Shown piece after piece: positions 23,791 through 34,100 of a DNA stretch of 64,000 nucleotides (the first letter of the stretch is position 1; every line of letters starts with the position of its first letter). Under the pieces are notes generated by a model. It saw only the letters and a list, made by a program, of their open reading frames with translations. It was not told the DNA's origin and made no database searches. Source of the DNA: an uncultured Parabacteroides sp. (lineage in GTDB: Bacteria > Bacteroidota > Bacteroidia > Bacteroidales > Tannerellaceae); contig CALUZV010000014.1 in NCBI GenBank assembly GCA_944325345.1, positions 1 through 64,000 of the forward strand, given 5' to 3'. The position numbers and the translations under genes are program-made.

Positions 23791-24924
23791 ATGAACAAAA
23801 CACTCACCACCATCCTCGCCTCCGCCTCCTTCTTGGCCATGACTTTGGCGGGATGTATCAAGGAAGACTTCTCGGATTGCCCTCCGGATGTGATACCTCC
23901 CGATACGGTGCCGGAAGAGAAGGGCTTGCTGACGCTGCAACTCTCTTATCTGATGCATAACACCGTGGAAAACGGGACGTATGCGGACCTCTTCAACGAC
24001 CAGGTGCGCAAAGTGGACGTGTTTGTGTTCGACGATAAGGGCGAGTATGTGCAGACCGTGGAAGAACAGGCCGACGTGCGCTTCCCCGAAGATTACGAAA
24101 CAACCTTGACTTTACCTGAAGGAAATTACCGGTTCGTCGTCTGGGGTAACCATTACCACGACGAGACCGACCACAGCGACCTCGAAACCCACGCGCTCGA
24201 CGAATGCCGGATGTGGCTGACCGCCGCCCTCGAGGGGGAAACGGAGTTGCTGACCGACTCGCTCTTCTACGGTAGCGAGTTGCAACCCGTTGAGGTCGTG
24301 GCGGGCGAAGAATCCGTCGTGCCTATCGACCTGATGAAGGTGCGCAACGACGTCCGTGTCTTGGTTCGCTGGCGAGAGAAGGGACAGAAGGAGGGCTATT
24401 GCTCTGTCCCCGCGCATTTCAGCAACCTGACGGCGCAAATCGTTACCTATACGATGGCGGGCGACTTCTACAACAATCCGCTGACCCCGCGTGATTCGCT
24501 CATCCTCTTGCCCGGCGACTTCTCGCCCTCGGCTCGCTACGATTCCGTCTTCTACGAGAACCGGCAGGCTCCGGCTGCGGATGAGACCTACAAGGCGGAC
24601 TTTGCCGTGATGCGCCTCACGCCGCAGACGGAAGACTACCTCGCACTTTACCAGGGCGATTCGTTGGTCTATCAGCGTCCTATCATGGACTTCCTGAGCC
24701 GCGTGGAGGAATACCGTACGCAAGAAGGACTCGACCGCGAGGATGCTTACTTGATAGAACTACTCTTTGAATGCGAACATCCGGGCGATGACCCCGACAG
24801 ACCGGACCCCGACCCCGACCCGGATAGACCCGGTCCGCGTCCAGACCCGACGCCGGAATGGGGTGCATTAATCAGTTTCAGAGTGAACGGTTGGAACTTT
24901 ATCGACCGCGAAATAGATATCTAA
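23791..24924 (+). CDS. FimB/Mfa2-family fimbrial anchor lipoprotein
   Basis: This 377-residue lipoprotein has lipobox LAGC and the family's characteristic start GCIKEDFSDCP. The middle shows the ...VDVFVFDDKGEYV... strand typical of Mfa2-like proteins. A Pro-Asp-rich stretch (about residues 327-352) precedes the conserved end WNFIDREIDI. Mfa2/FimB anchors the fimbria to the outer membrane and limits its length. The gene is G/C-rich, unlike the major subunit before it. Confidence 0.85.
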   Translation: MNKTLTTILASASFLAMTLAGCIKEDFSDCPPDVIPPDTVPEEKGLLTLQLSYLMHNTVENGTYADLFNDQVRKVDVFVFDDKGEYVQTVEEQADVRFPEDYETTLTLPEGNYRFVVWGNHYHDETDHSDLETHALDECRMWLTAALEGETELLTDSLFYGSELQPVEVVAGEESVVPIDLMKVRNDVRVLVRWREKGQKEGYCSVPAHFSNLTAQIVTYTMAGDFYNNPLTPRDSLILLPGDFSPSARYDSVFYENRQAPAADETYKADFAVMRLTPQTEDYLALYQGDSLVYQRPIMDFLSRVEEYRTQEGLDREDAYLIELLFECEHPGDDPDRPDPDPDPDRPGPRPDPTPEWGALISFRVNGWNFIDREIDI

Positions 24925-24945
24925 TCGAACAGAAAGGAGAATGAT

Positions 24946-25848
24946 ATGCAATATAATATAATGTATAGGATAATGGTAGTGGCGCTGTGCCTGCTGGGAT
25001 TTGCGGGGTGTTCGGAGGAGGAGGAGATGCCGGTGAAGGACGAGCTGGGCAAGACGGTGCTGAGGGTTGCGCTTGGGCCGAAGGATATAGTCTTAGATGA
25101 TGAGGGTGATGTTGAAAAGTATGTCAAGACTTTACATATAGTAGGCATCGACCAAAATAATGCGAAGGGAATAGATGCAGAAGTTAATTTGACGGAGGCG
25201 GAGATTCGTGAGGAAGGTAATGGAGATAAATACGCCGAATTTACGATAAAAGAGATTCCTGCCGGAGTCTATACGCTCTATTCCGTAGCGAATGCAAGCA
25301 ACGATTTGGATTGGCAGACAAAATTGACTTCAACGACTGTCGCTGCCTATACTTCCGGTGAACAACCGAATTTGTTCCTCATGTCTGCTATTGATAATGC
25401 TCGAATAGATCCGAACAATTCCAATAACGGGGCTACGATTGAGTTGAAGCGGACAGTGGCGAAGATAGGAGTAGGGACGATAACGATGAACGGGGAAGAG
25501 AAAACTCCGACCGATTATAAAATCGATGTTTTAGGAAAGCTCTATTCTACTTATCCTTTGTTTGAAGCTACTAACACTAGTACAGGGTCTGAAGATATAA
25601 ATAAAACAAGCACAAATGCCCCAGTCTATCTCTCGGAATCCAATGGCCCCGTGAACGTAACCCTAACAGTTACGATTGATGGCAAGGAATATACCGGAAC
25701 ATTGGCAGACGGTGAGGAGGATATCGTTCTGAAGCGGAATAATTATTATGCGCTGAACGGCACCATCGACGCGCAATCCCAATGCCTGCTCCTGAACATA
25801 TCCGTTGCCCCTTGGGAAATTGTATCATTAAGTCCAACGTATGAATAA
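24946..25848 (+). CDS. Minor fimbrial subunit lipoprotein
   Basis: This 300-residue lipoprotein has lipobox LLGFAGCSEE and an acidic start after the Cys. It shows the two-domain fimbrillin pattern: VEKYVKTLHIVGID in the first domain, a linking strand ATIELKRTVAKIGVGTI and the C-terminal APWEIVSL strand resembling the ends of its neighbours. It is probably an accessory or tip-proximal subunit of the same fimbria. An AGAAAGGAG-like purine stretch precedes the ATG. Confidence 0.75.
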   Translation: MQYNIMYRIMVVALCLLGFAGCSEEEEMPVKDELGKTVLRVALGPKDIVLDDEGDVEKYVKTLHIVGIDQNNAKGIDAEVNLTEAEIREEGNGDKYAEFTIKEIPAGVYTLYSVANASNDLDWQTKLTSTTVAAYTSGEQPNLFLMSAIDNARIDPNNSNNGATIELKRTVAKIGVGTITMNGEEKTPTDYKIDVLGKLYSTYPLFEATNTSTGSEDINKTSTNAPVYLSESNGPVNVTLTVTIDGKEYTGTLADGEEDIVLKRNNYYALNGTIDAQSQCLLLNISVAPWEIVSLSPTYE

Positions 25849-25859
25849 ACATAAAAGCC

Positions 25860-28208
25860 ATGAATATAAATAAATATATAAAGAACATCTGGGTAGCCGC
25901 CTGCATCCTTATGGGCGGCACCCTCTTCAATTCATGTACCGATGAATTGGACGGCAAATCCGTTATCAACACAGGAACTGAGGGCATCAATCTCACTATC
26001 TCGGTGGATGGGATGAGGGAGAAGGTGCTGACGAGGGCGGAAACAAGTGAGCGGAAGGATAAGAGCGAGATTCATGATTTGCATATCGTGTTGGCGGATG
26101 GTGATGATATTGTAAAAGTAATCAATATCGATGCTAGTACCGCTACTTCCTCCACACCCTCAGAGGATGAGTCCGGCATAGTCTCTACTACGGAGTTCAA
26201 TACGGATTTCAATGCGGGTGAGGTATATTATCATATCAGCCAAGCCGATGCGAAAGGATTTGATCATGTGTATGTGGTAGCGAATTATATTGATGAATCT
26301 GGCGCGTTTGCCACCTTCCCTATTACTGAAGAAAAATCTGTTTCAGATCTGAAAGCCTTGAAGCAGGGCTATCCCTCTTCAAACGAAGTGGAGGCTTACT
26401 GCACGATGTATGGAAATGTTGATTTAACAACAGCAAGTAGTACTGGCGATCACGATCATACGAGTGGTGCGACATACGAGATAACCTTGAAACGCACTTT
26501 GGCGATGATTACTGTAGGAATTAATGCGACTGAAATGCGGAAGGGCGTAATTATTAGACCGACCGGTATCAGCCTGAAGAATGTACCGAAGAGTTGCTGG
26601 ATTACTAAGGATAACGCTCCTACCTCAGGTGATATTAATCCGGAAGGTCCTGAATACCAGAGCTTGAATTGGGATGCTCTTGCAACTCACGAAGGGGCAT
26701 TTGCTACATCTACTCCTGCAAATCCTCATTCAGCTAACGATGGAGTTATCCCACTCTTTATGTTTGAGAATAAGCAGGGAAAAATGGAAACGGCTAATAC
26801 AGATCAAACAGCTAAAGAACCTCCGACGGGTAAAAAGGATTTGTGTACTTACATTGAAGTATTTGCAGATTATGAATATCGCAAAGAATTAGATACGGAT
26901 AATAGTAGCCCGAAACCAAGTAATATACCGACAGTATTGTCTGGAACTATTACTTATAGGCTCTATTTAGGAGAGGATGTAGAGTCTGACTTTAACGTGA
27001 TACGTAATAAGCATTATCAACTGACATTGAATTTGAAAGATTGGGCAGGATTGAAGGAAGATGGTAAAATTATAGACGGAAATATTTATGTTGATGGGAA
27101 TACGGGTGAGGTAGGTTGGCGTGTTGATACAAACTTACAAGACAGAACCGAGGGCTTTACCGTGGATGCAATAGACTTGCCTATTGGTGGTAGTGTAGTA
27201 GATGTAGTTGCGGTAACTAATGGAACTAATATTCAAGTGCATTATAATAAGAACCAATTTGTGAATTGCAGCGAAACTTGGTTTTATGCCCAAGATGAAT
27301 CAGGGAAATGGCAACAGTATAATGCCAATAATGTGAAGATTAGTGATTTAAAATATGAAGATAATCAAGATGGTACATATACTTTGCATTTTTATGCAAA
27401 GCCATGGACATACACAGATCTTGAAGCTGTAGCAGATCGATTGACAACTATATCTGATTGGGTGGGAAATGGGTATCGGAGCGTAGAAATTTATTTGAAA
27501 AATGATGATGAACCTTTGGTTATTCGCCAGTGGCTCCCATTGCCTGTGATGGATCCAGCCGACGTGGGAACTTCTACAAACCCAAACGATGCTCTACTTT
27601 ATTATAGCCGTATCGATGTGGCACATGGTATGGAATTAAGATGGGGTCCTGAAGAATATGATAACGTAACATTGACAAGTGCGGGTGATGATCACGGAGA
27701 CTTGGTTACAATCGGATTAAATATTACCAATCCTGACGGAAATGATGCCCGTGAATTCAATCCGCAATATGGTTTTCATAATCAAGTAGCATTCTTTGTA
27801 ACAGACCAAAATTCGACAGCAGGGAAAAAAGCCATCGATTTTGATGCTGTTCTTAATCAAAGTAGGGATTTCTCAATGATGGACTGGGTAACTTTTATCT
27901 CTGCTAATGCAGAGAATCCCGGAACTAGTGAAACAGAAGAAGGATTGGTGATAGAATCAGCCGAGAATGTTACTGGACAGCATCACTATGCGTTAGCCTC
28001 CAAAGAAGAATGGGAGAAGATAGAAAAGTATGGTGTGGTAGATCCTAATTATTCCTTACTGCCTATTCCTTATTGGACTTCCAACATGGAGGGGACAAAG
28101 AGCTATGTTTATATTTATGGGAATAATGGCAAGGTAGAACTAAGAGACCGTAAGGAACTACATCGCGGTCGCATGGTCTACCATAAAAACAACAATGCAA
28201 ATTTTTAA
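25860..28208 (+). CDS. Large DUF4906-like fimbrial tip or adhesin lipoprotein
   Basis: This 782-residue lipoprotein has lipobox LFNSCTDE. The first 400 residues have the fimbrillin layout (EIHDLHIVLADGD, ISQADAKGFDHVYVVANY, YEITLKRTLAMITVGIN). The remaining 380 form a separate region with no family I can name for certain, ending in RMVYHKNNNANF. Size, position at the operon's end and layout resemble the DUF4906 group, thought to be the distal adhesin. The sequence is strikingly A/T-rich from about 26400 to 28200. No terminator-like hairpin was found directly after it. Confidence 0.68.
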   Translation: MNINKYIKNIWVAACILMGGTLFNSCTDELDGKSVINTGTEGINLTISVDGMREKVLTRAETSERKDKSEIHDLHIVLADGDDIVKVINIDASTATSSTPSEDESGIVSTTEFNTDFNAGEVYYHISQADAKGFDHVYVVANYIDESGAFATFPITEEKSVSDLKALKQGYPSSNEVEAYCTMYGNVDLTTASSTGDHDHTSGATYEITLKRTLAMITVGINATEMRKGVIIRPTGISLKNVPKSCWITKDNAPTSGDINPEGPEYQSLNWDALATHEGAFATSTPANPHSANDGVIPLFMFENKQGKMETANTDQTAKEPPTGKKDLCTYIEVFADYEYRKELDTDNSSPKPSNIPTVLSGTITYRLYLGEDVESDFNVIRNKHYQLTLNLKDWAGLKEDGKIIDGNIYVDGNTGEVGWRVDTNLQDRTEGFTVDAIDLPIGGSVVDVVAVTNGTNIQVHYNKNQFVNCSETWFYAQDESGKWQQYNANNVKISDLKYEDNQDGTYTLHFYAKPWTYTDLEAVADRLTTISDWVGNGYRSVEIYLKNDDEPLVIRQWLPLPVMDPADVGTSTNPNDALLYYSRIDVAHGMELRWGPEEYDNVTLTSAGDDHGDLVTIGLNITNPDGNDAREFNPQYGFHNQVAFFVTDQNSTAGKKAIDFDAVLNQSRDFSMMDWVTFISANAENPGTSETEEGLVIESAENVTGQHHYALASKEEWEKIEKYGVVDPNYSLLPIPYWTSNMEGTKSYVYIYGNNGKVELRDRKELHRGRMVYHKNNNANF

Positions 28209-28328
28209 ATATCGCATATTCTTCGCCCAGCGGGGCGTCCAATATATTAACAAATATTTATTGTTTAACGTATCTTCCCCATCCCGTCTGGGATATACCC
28301 GAAAGGGGATAGAAACCGGCGGTTTTCT

Positions 28329-28416
28329 CGTCGGGGACAAACGAGGGTGTCGTTGGGGACACACGAGACCCTCGTTGGGGACACACGAGGTGGTCGTCGG
28401 GGACAGGCGGTTTTTG
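28329..28416. repeat. Tandem array, four 22-bp units
   Basis: CGTTGGGGACACACGAG-type units start at 28329, 28351, 28373 and 28395, exactly 22 bp apart. CGT...ACGAG gives each a weak dyad. It lies between the end of the fimbrial operon and the next HU-like gene, 48 bp before the latter's ATG. Confidence 0.9.
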
Positions 28417-28463
28417 CCTCTGTCCCGCACGGGAAACGGGGAGATGAAAAACTGTTAAAAGTT

Positions 28464-28943
28464 ATGATTTTTTGGAAACGTGTAAAGCAAGCCATCAACG
28501 ACTTGTGGTATCCCCGCAGCGTTACGATTGGCAAGCCTGTGGAAACACAGGAACTCGGCGAGCGGTTGGCTCGCGAATCTACGGTATCGCCTGCCGATAC
28601 CCATGCCGTCATCCGTGCCCTCCCGAAAGTGATGGCCGACTTTATGAAGGAAAGCCGTGCCGTCCATCTCGAAGGGCTCGGGTGGTTCCGTTATACGGCG
28701 CTCTCCGGCGGCAATGGCGTAGCGACGAAGGAGGAAGTGAGCAGCGACCAGATTACCGGCCTGCGCGTTCAGTTCTCCTCCGAGCGCAAGCGCAACATGA
28801 GTGGCGGCTATACCCGCTCCCTCATCGCCGAAGATGGCATCGTCTTCATGGAATGGCTGGGTAAGGAGAGCGACGAGACAGAACTTCCTGACGATACGGA
28901 AGAAGAAGGCGGTGAAATCGAAGACGGGCCGCAAGTCCAATAG
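28464..28943 (+). CDS. HU-like DNA-binding protein with acidic tail
   Basis: The protein has 159 residues from the ATG at 28464; an upstream ATG in frame would translate the repeat array. The HU-like core covers about residues 15-125 (AVHLEGLGWFRYTALSGG corresponds to the beta-saddle signature). The last 25 residues are strongly acidic (DETELPDDTEEEGGEIED). It belongs to the enlarged Bacteroidota HU group, likely DNA-binding with unknown targets. Its place right after the fimbrial operon may be incidental. It is distinct in sequence from the HU-like protein at 2493-3131. Confidence 0.72.
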   Translation: MIFWKRVKQAINDLWYPRSVTIGKPVETQELGERLARESTVSPADTHAVIRALPKVMADFMKESRAVHLEGLGWFRYTALSGGNGVATKEEVSSDQITGLRVQFSSERKRNMSGGYTRSLIAEDGIVFMEWLGKESDETELPDDTEEEGGEIEDGPQVQ

Positions 28944-29060
28944 TCTTCAGTCATATCCCTGTCCGGTGTGTCCCACGGACAGTTGGAAGAAAAAAGTTGT
29001 TGTGAAACAACTCGTTCCTTAGTAAAGGACAATAATTGTTTTTTTAAGTTTTTGTACAAA

Positions 29061-29090
29061 GCAGCCGTCCGCGAGGGCGGTTGCTTTTTT
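29061..29090. terminator. Terminator between convergent HU and ATPase genes
   Basis: GCAGCCGTCC pairs with GGGCGGTTGC across GCGA, followed by T6. It lies between the two convergent stop codons. Confidence 0.8.
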
Positions 29091-29094
29091 GCTC

Positions 29095-30300
29095 TCACAC
29101 CCCTTCCTTCAAAAATCTCCGCAGAGACAAATGTATAATTCCATCCTCGTCGTTGCGCGTTACGAGCGGAGTCATCGAGATGACGTACTTGGGATAGTTG
29201 TCTTTGATGGCTCGCAAGTTGCCAAACTCCCGTTCCCGGGTCTCTTCATTCGCGATGAGGTAAGAGGCTTGTACGTAAATCCGCCTTCCATCGGCATGGG
29301 TACATACGAAATCGACCTCTCCGGCTTGCAACTGCCCGACATAAACCGTATAACCCAGACGGATAAGATGCTGGTAGATGACATTTTCTATCACCTTTTC
29401 GATGTCGCCTTCGCGAGTCCCTCCTGCCACAGCATTCCGAATACCTGGGTCTTCAAAATAATATTTGTCATTGCTTTCGAAGATTCGTCTTCCGTGGATA
29501 TCGTAACGGCTTACCTTCCGGATTATATAGGCTTCACACAGAAAGGACAAATAGTTAAGGATAACCGTCGAGGTTACTGATTCGCCCTGCGACTTCATAT
29601 ATTTGGCTATGCTGTTGGCTGAAATCAGTTTACCCGTATTGTCTGCCAAGAAACGCACCAGGTTCTCCAGGAAAACCGTATTGCGGATTTGGTTCCGCAT
29701 AATTACATCCTTCAACAGTACCGTGTTCAGTACATCCATCTGATACTCTCGCGCATCTTCTTCATCCAGCCCCATCCTGGCAAGGCCGGGCATTCCCCCG
29801 TATTGGATGTATTTTTCCAGTGCTTCGGTACTGTCGTCTAATTGATGGAAACGTAGAAACTCCTGATAACTCAACGATTGGATATAAATAGATTTGTACC
29901 GTCCGCCTATCAGCGTTGCCAGTTCGCCGCTTAGCATCCGGGCATTGGAACCTGTGATGACGATATCCACATCCGGTTCCGTCCGATAACTTCGGATGGT
30001 ACGCTCAAACTCCTTGATGTCTTGTATTTCGTCTATTAGGATAAAATTATGCTTTCCATGCGCAAGATGCTCCTCGATATAAGCATTCAAGTCCTGATAG
30101 GTCTGGATAAAATCAAACTGGCGTTTCTCCTTATCGATATAAATCACATGGTTGCCAGCCTCTTGCTCTTTCCGTTCGCGTAGTAACTTAAGCACATAAC
30201 TCTTCCCCACGCGCCGTTGTCCGACCAAAACCACAATCGTTTCCTTCCCCAGAAACTTCTCTATCTTTTCCAAATAACCTTCGCGAGCAATAGCTTCCAT
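29095..30300 (-). CDS. AAA_14/DUF4143-type ATPase
   Basis: The protein has 401 residues from the ATG at 30300; an alternative TTG nine codons upstream overlaps the -7 promoter element. The P-loop is VGQRRVGKSYVL (about 26-37), Walker B FILIDEIQDI, and sensor-type ITGSNARML follows. The C-terminal half is the DUF4143 domain, with a nuclease-like motif GYTVYVGQLQAGEVDFVCTHADGRRIYVQASY. These ATPases are widespread in Bacteria and Archaea and have no settled function. It is monocistronic and has a perfect palindrome in its upstream region. Confidence 0.85.
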   Translation of the reverse strand: MEAIAREGYLEKIEKFLGKETIVVLVGQRRVGKSYVLKLLRERKEQEAGNHVIYIDKEKRQFDFIQTYQDLNAYIEEHLAHGKHNFILIDEIQDIKEFERTIRSYRTEPDVDIVITGSNARMLSGELATLIGGRYKSIYIQSLSYQEFLRFHQLDDSTEALEKYIQYGGMPGLARMGLDEEDAREYQMDVLNTVLLKDVIMRNQIRNTVFLENLVRFLADNTGKLISANSIAKYMKSQGESVTSTVILNYLSFLCEAYIIRKVSRYDIHGRRIFESNDKYYFEDPGIRNAVAGGTREGDIEKVIENVIYQHLIRLGYTVYVGQLQAGEVDFVCTHADGRRIYVQASYLIANEETREREFGNLRAIKDNYPKYVISMTPLVTRNDEDGIIHLSLRRFLKEGV

Positions 30301-30324
30301 ATCTTTTATACTTTGAATTGGAGG

Positions 30325-30355
30325 CAAAGTTAAGCATTTTATCTATTATAATAGA
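30325..30355 (-). promoter_or_regulatory. ATPase promoter with upstream palindrome
   Basis: The minus-strand TAACTTTG (30332-30325) is a -7 element. The perfect 14-bp palindrome TCTATTATAATAGA (30342-30355) lies 9 bp upstream of it, within the -33 region. TATCTATTATATG at about 30380 repeats half of it. It is a candidate operator. Confidence 0.5.
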
Positions 30356-30404
30356 CGAATTTTCTATTTCTCCTTCTTTTATCTATTATATGCAATAAGG
30401 ATTA

Positions 30405-31067
30405 TTACCAAACGATTTCCGGAATCCCATACTGCCGCAAATACGCATTCGCCCGGCTGAAATGGCGGCAACCGAAGAAGCCGTGTTCGGCTGAGCGGGG
30501 AGAGGGGTGCGAGGCGGTTAGTATGAGATGCTTGGAGCCATCGATGAGGCGAGCCTTTTCCTTGGCATACGAACCCCATAACATGAAAACCAGATGCTCA
30601 CGCTCGTCGCTTAGTTTGCGGATGACCGCGTCGGTGAATGTTTCCCAGCCCCGATTGCGATGCGAGCCTGTCTCGTAGGCCCGGACGGTGAGGATGGAGT
30701 TCATGGGGAAGACACCCTGCGCTACCCAGCGGTCGAGATTCCCGGACGTGGGGATAGGCGTCCCCAAATCATCGTGTATTTCGCGGAAGATATTGGCCAG
30801 CGAGCCGGGGATAGGCGTGCCGTCGGGGACAGAGAAACAGATGCCGTAGTACTGTCCGGGAGTGGGGTAGGGATCCTGTCCGAGGATGACGACCCGCACC
30901 TGTTCGAAGGGGCATGAGTTGAAAACGTGGAACATCAAATGTCCCGGCGGGAGGACGTGGTGATGGCGGTATTCCTCCTTGACGAAAGCGACCAGCTGGG
31001 CGAAATAGGGCTTGTCAAATTCCTCTTGTAGGCGGAGGCGCCAGCTTTCTTCTATTTTTACTAACAT
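30405..31067 (-). CDS. ung: Uracil-DNA glycosylase, family 1
   Basis: Ung removes uracil from DNA as the first step of base excision repair. The protein has 220 residues from the ATG at 31067; upstream codons in frame lie in a repeat. VVILGQDPYPTPGQYYGICFSVP is the water-activating loop with the catalytic Asp. HPSPRSAEHGFFGCRHFSRAN is the minor-groove Leu-loop region with the catalytic His, and FMLWGSYA matches LLLWG. In the first motif the usual GQDPYH has Pro in place of His. All other key residues appear to be present. Confidence 0.92.
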   Translation of the reverse strand: MLVKIEESWRLRLQEEFDKPYFAQLVAFVKEEYRHHHVLPPGHLMFHVFNSCPFEQVRVVILGQDPYPTPGQYYGICFSVPDGTPIPGSLANIFREIHDDLGTPIPTSGNLDRWVAQGVFPMNSILTVRAYETGSHRNRGWETFTDAVIRKLSDEREHLVFMLWGSYAKEKARLIDGSKHLILTASHPSPRSAEHGFFGCRHFSRANAYLRQYGIPEIVW

Positions 31068-31083
31068 GGTAATTAGAATGATG

Positions 31084-31146
31084 AATGAAGAATGAAGAGC
31101 GAAGAATTGGTTCGTATTCTTTATTCTTCGCTCTTCATTCTTCATT
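31084..31146. repeat. 24-bp perfect inverted repeat, GAATGAAGAATGAAG type
   Basis: The 24-nt arms at 31084-31107 and 31123-31146 are exact reverse complements around a 15-nt loop. They consist of GAATGAAGAATGAAGAGCGAAG words. The element lies between ung and the end of the RND gene (both leftward), so it may terminate the RND transcript, but it lacks a T-run and looks like a dispersed repeat. Confidence 0.8.
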
Positions 31147-31151
31147 ATTTA

Positions 31152-34100
31152 TTAATTATATCCTCCTCCCAGCGCTTTATACAGATAGACCACCGACAGC
31201 AGTTCGTCGAGCGTCGCCGAGTTGAGATTCAGTTGCGCCTCGAGCAAACCACGCTGGGCGTCGAGCACATCCATATAGCTGGTAACTCCGTTGATATATT
31301 GCAGTTGGGCTAAGTTCAAGTAGGTATCAGCGGCAGAGAGCAACTTCTCGTAAGACTGACGGACTTCCTTGGCTTTGCGGATAGTAACGATGGCGTCGTT
31401 TACCTCTTTGAAGGCCGTCAGCACCGTCTTCTGGTAGCTGTAAACCTCCTGCTCGTAGCGGGCGCGGGCCGCCTTCAGTCTCGCCTTGTTCTTTCCCATA
31501 GCAAAGAGCGGCTGCACCAAGGAACCGAGAGGATACCAATACGGACTCTTGAGGAAGTTCGTCAGTTCGTCATTCTCAAAACCACCTTGGACCGAGAAAG
31601 TCAAGGTAGGGAACATACTCGTATAAGCAATACCAACCTCAGCGTTTACCTGGCGCAGACTCTGTTCGGCCTGACGGATATCCGGGCGACGCTCCAGCAA
31701 CGTAGAGGGCAAACCAACCGGTAGCGAGTCGGGCAGATGTTGTGCTTGGAAAGGCTTCCCGCGAGGTATCGGACCCGAATAATCGCCCAAGAGGAAAGAC
31801 AAATCGCTTTCTTTCTGCTGGATTTCGTTCTCGATGGACGGGAGGAGCGTCTCGGTACGCGCCAACTCCACTTGCGCCTGGCTGTAAGCCGTCTCAGACG
31901 TCAGACCCCCGTCGAAACGCAGTTTGGCAAGTCGGACACCCTCGCGACGAGCCGCCAAGGTACGGCGGACAATCATCAACTCCTGATCAAGGGCACAAAG
32001 TTCATAGTAGGCCGCAGCCACTTCCGCCACCAGCGACATTTGCAGAGCACGTTGGCCTTCGACCGACTGGAGGTAAGCGGCGATGCCGGCATCATTGGCC
32101 CAACGGAGTTTGCCCCAGAGGTCGAGCTCCCAGGAGATACCAATCTTTGCCCAATATTCGACACCGGGGTCGAAGTCATTACCACCGTAGTTCGAACGTT
32201 CCGATTCGCCTCGGAGGATAAGGTTGGCCTCCGGGAACATCTTGGCAAAGGATATTCGCTTTTCGGCAATCATTTCCTTTACCTTAGCCACGGCAATCTT
32301 CATATCCTTATTATTCTCCAGCGCGTGATGAATTAGGTTCTGCAAGACCGTATCCGTGTAGAGCGTCTCCCACGAAATGTCAGCGGCAGAGATACTGTCG
32401 GCAGAGGCGACTTCCGGACTGATGGTTTCCGGCAGATTCAAGTCCGGGCGGCTATACTTCTGTCCCAACTTACAAGAAGAGAGCGAGAAGAGGAAGACCG
32501 GGACAAGCAGGATAGTCGTCGATTTCTTGTTCAAGAACTTCCCTAAACGACTACCTTCCTGTTTGATTCTCTCCAGAGGAATCTTGTCGAGCGGCAACTT
32601 ATCCAGCGGCAAACGGCTCAACTGTTCTTTGATATTCACCTTATGCTTGAGATTATTAACAAAAACAAAGAAGAAAGGAACCAAGACGATGCCGACCGTA
32701 ATCGCCACAATCATGCCGAAGAAGACACCTGTCCCGATGCTATGGCGCGAAGCCGAACCCGGGCCGCTCGCCAGTACCATCGGCAACATACCGAGGACGA
32801 AAGCCAGAGACGTCATCAAAATCGGACGAAAACGCATCTGTGCCGCATGGATGGCCGCGTGGACAGCATCGACCCCGTTATCGACCTGCACCTTGGCAAA
32901 TTCGACAATCAGGATGGCATTCTTCGCCGCCAGACCGATAAGTGTAACCAAGCCGATTTGGAAGTAAATATCGTTCTCCAAACCAGTCGCCCAAATCCCC
33001 AAGTAAGCCCCCAAGGCAGCCACCGGTAAGGAAAGTAAGACTGCTATCGGCACAATCCAGCTTTCGTATTGCGCAGCCAGGAAGAGGAAGACAAAGAGGA
33101 ATACTAACGCCAGCACAAAGCCCGTCTGTCCGCCGGCTTTCTTTTCCTGATAAGACAAACCGCTCCACTCGATGCCAATATTATCCGGGAGGTGGTCTTT
33201 GGCGATACGTTCCATCGCCGCCATAGCCTCACCAGTACTGTATCCCGCAGCTGCTACCGCATTGATAGAAGCTGTGGAGAACATATTGAATCGCTTGATA
33301 GTACCCGGGCCAGTCGTGTATTGTGTCGTCCCGAGAGCCGTCAGCGGAACCATCGCCCCATCCTTTGCCCGGACAAAGAACAACCCGATATTGTCCTGTC
33401 GTGCACGGTAAGGTGCCTCCGCTTGGATATAAACGCGGTAAATACGGTTGAACATATTGAAGTCGTTCACATAAACCGAACCCAAATAAGCCTTCATCGT
33501 CGCGAAGATATCCGATAACGGAATACCTAATATCTTGGCACGGTCGCGATTGACGTCGAAATAGAGTTGCGGAATCTCTGCCTGCAATGCTGAGGAAACA
33601 CCCGTCAGTTCGGGAGCCAGCCCCGCATAATATAAAAAGGTATCCGTCGCACTAATCAGATTCTCCCAGCTGGCATCACCGCGCGCTTCAAGCTGCATTT
33701 CCAGACCGCCACTTTCACCCAAACCCGGGATAACTGGCGGACGGGTAACGTAGGCTTTGATTTCCGGGTAATAATAAAACTCGTTGCGGGCAGCCTCCAT
33801 GACATCTTCGACCGTCATGCCACCCGATTTCCGTTCCTCCCAAGGCTTCAGGATGACCGTCAGTCTGGCACGAGACTGGTTCGTTCCGACACGGTTACTG
33901 CTACCGGTAACGTTCTGCACATAAGCTACCGCCGGTTGCGTCATCAGGAAGTCGATAGCTCGGTTAGTTACGGTACGCATACGTTCCAAGGTCGAACCTT
34001 CCGGCATCTCCAGTTCCACTTCAAAATAACCCTGGTCTTCTTCCGGAATAAAGCTCGTCGGCAATACCTTATTTAATACAAAGATAGCCACCAACACCAT

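Noticed and set aside
32472..32600. Sequencing frameshift creating the RND-channel fusion
   Set aside because: The frame is continuous, the linker is repetitive but plausible, and the channel signal peptide is in frame. A missed stop by substitution cannot be excluded without reads, so it is listed as a finding.
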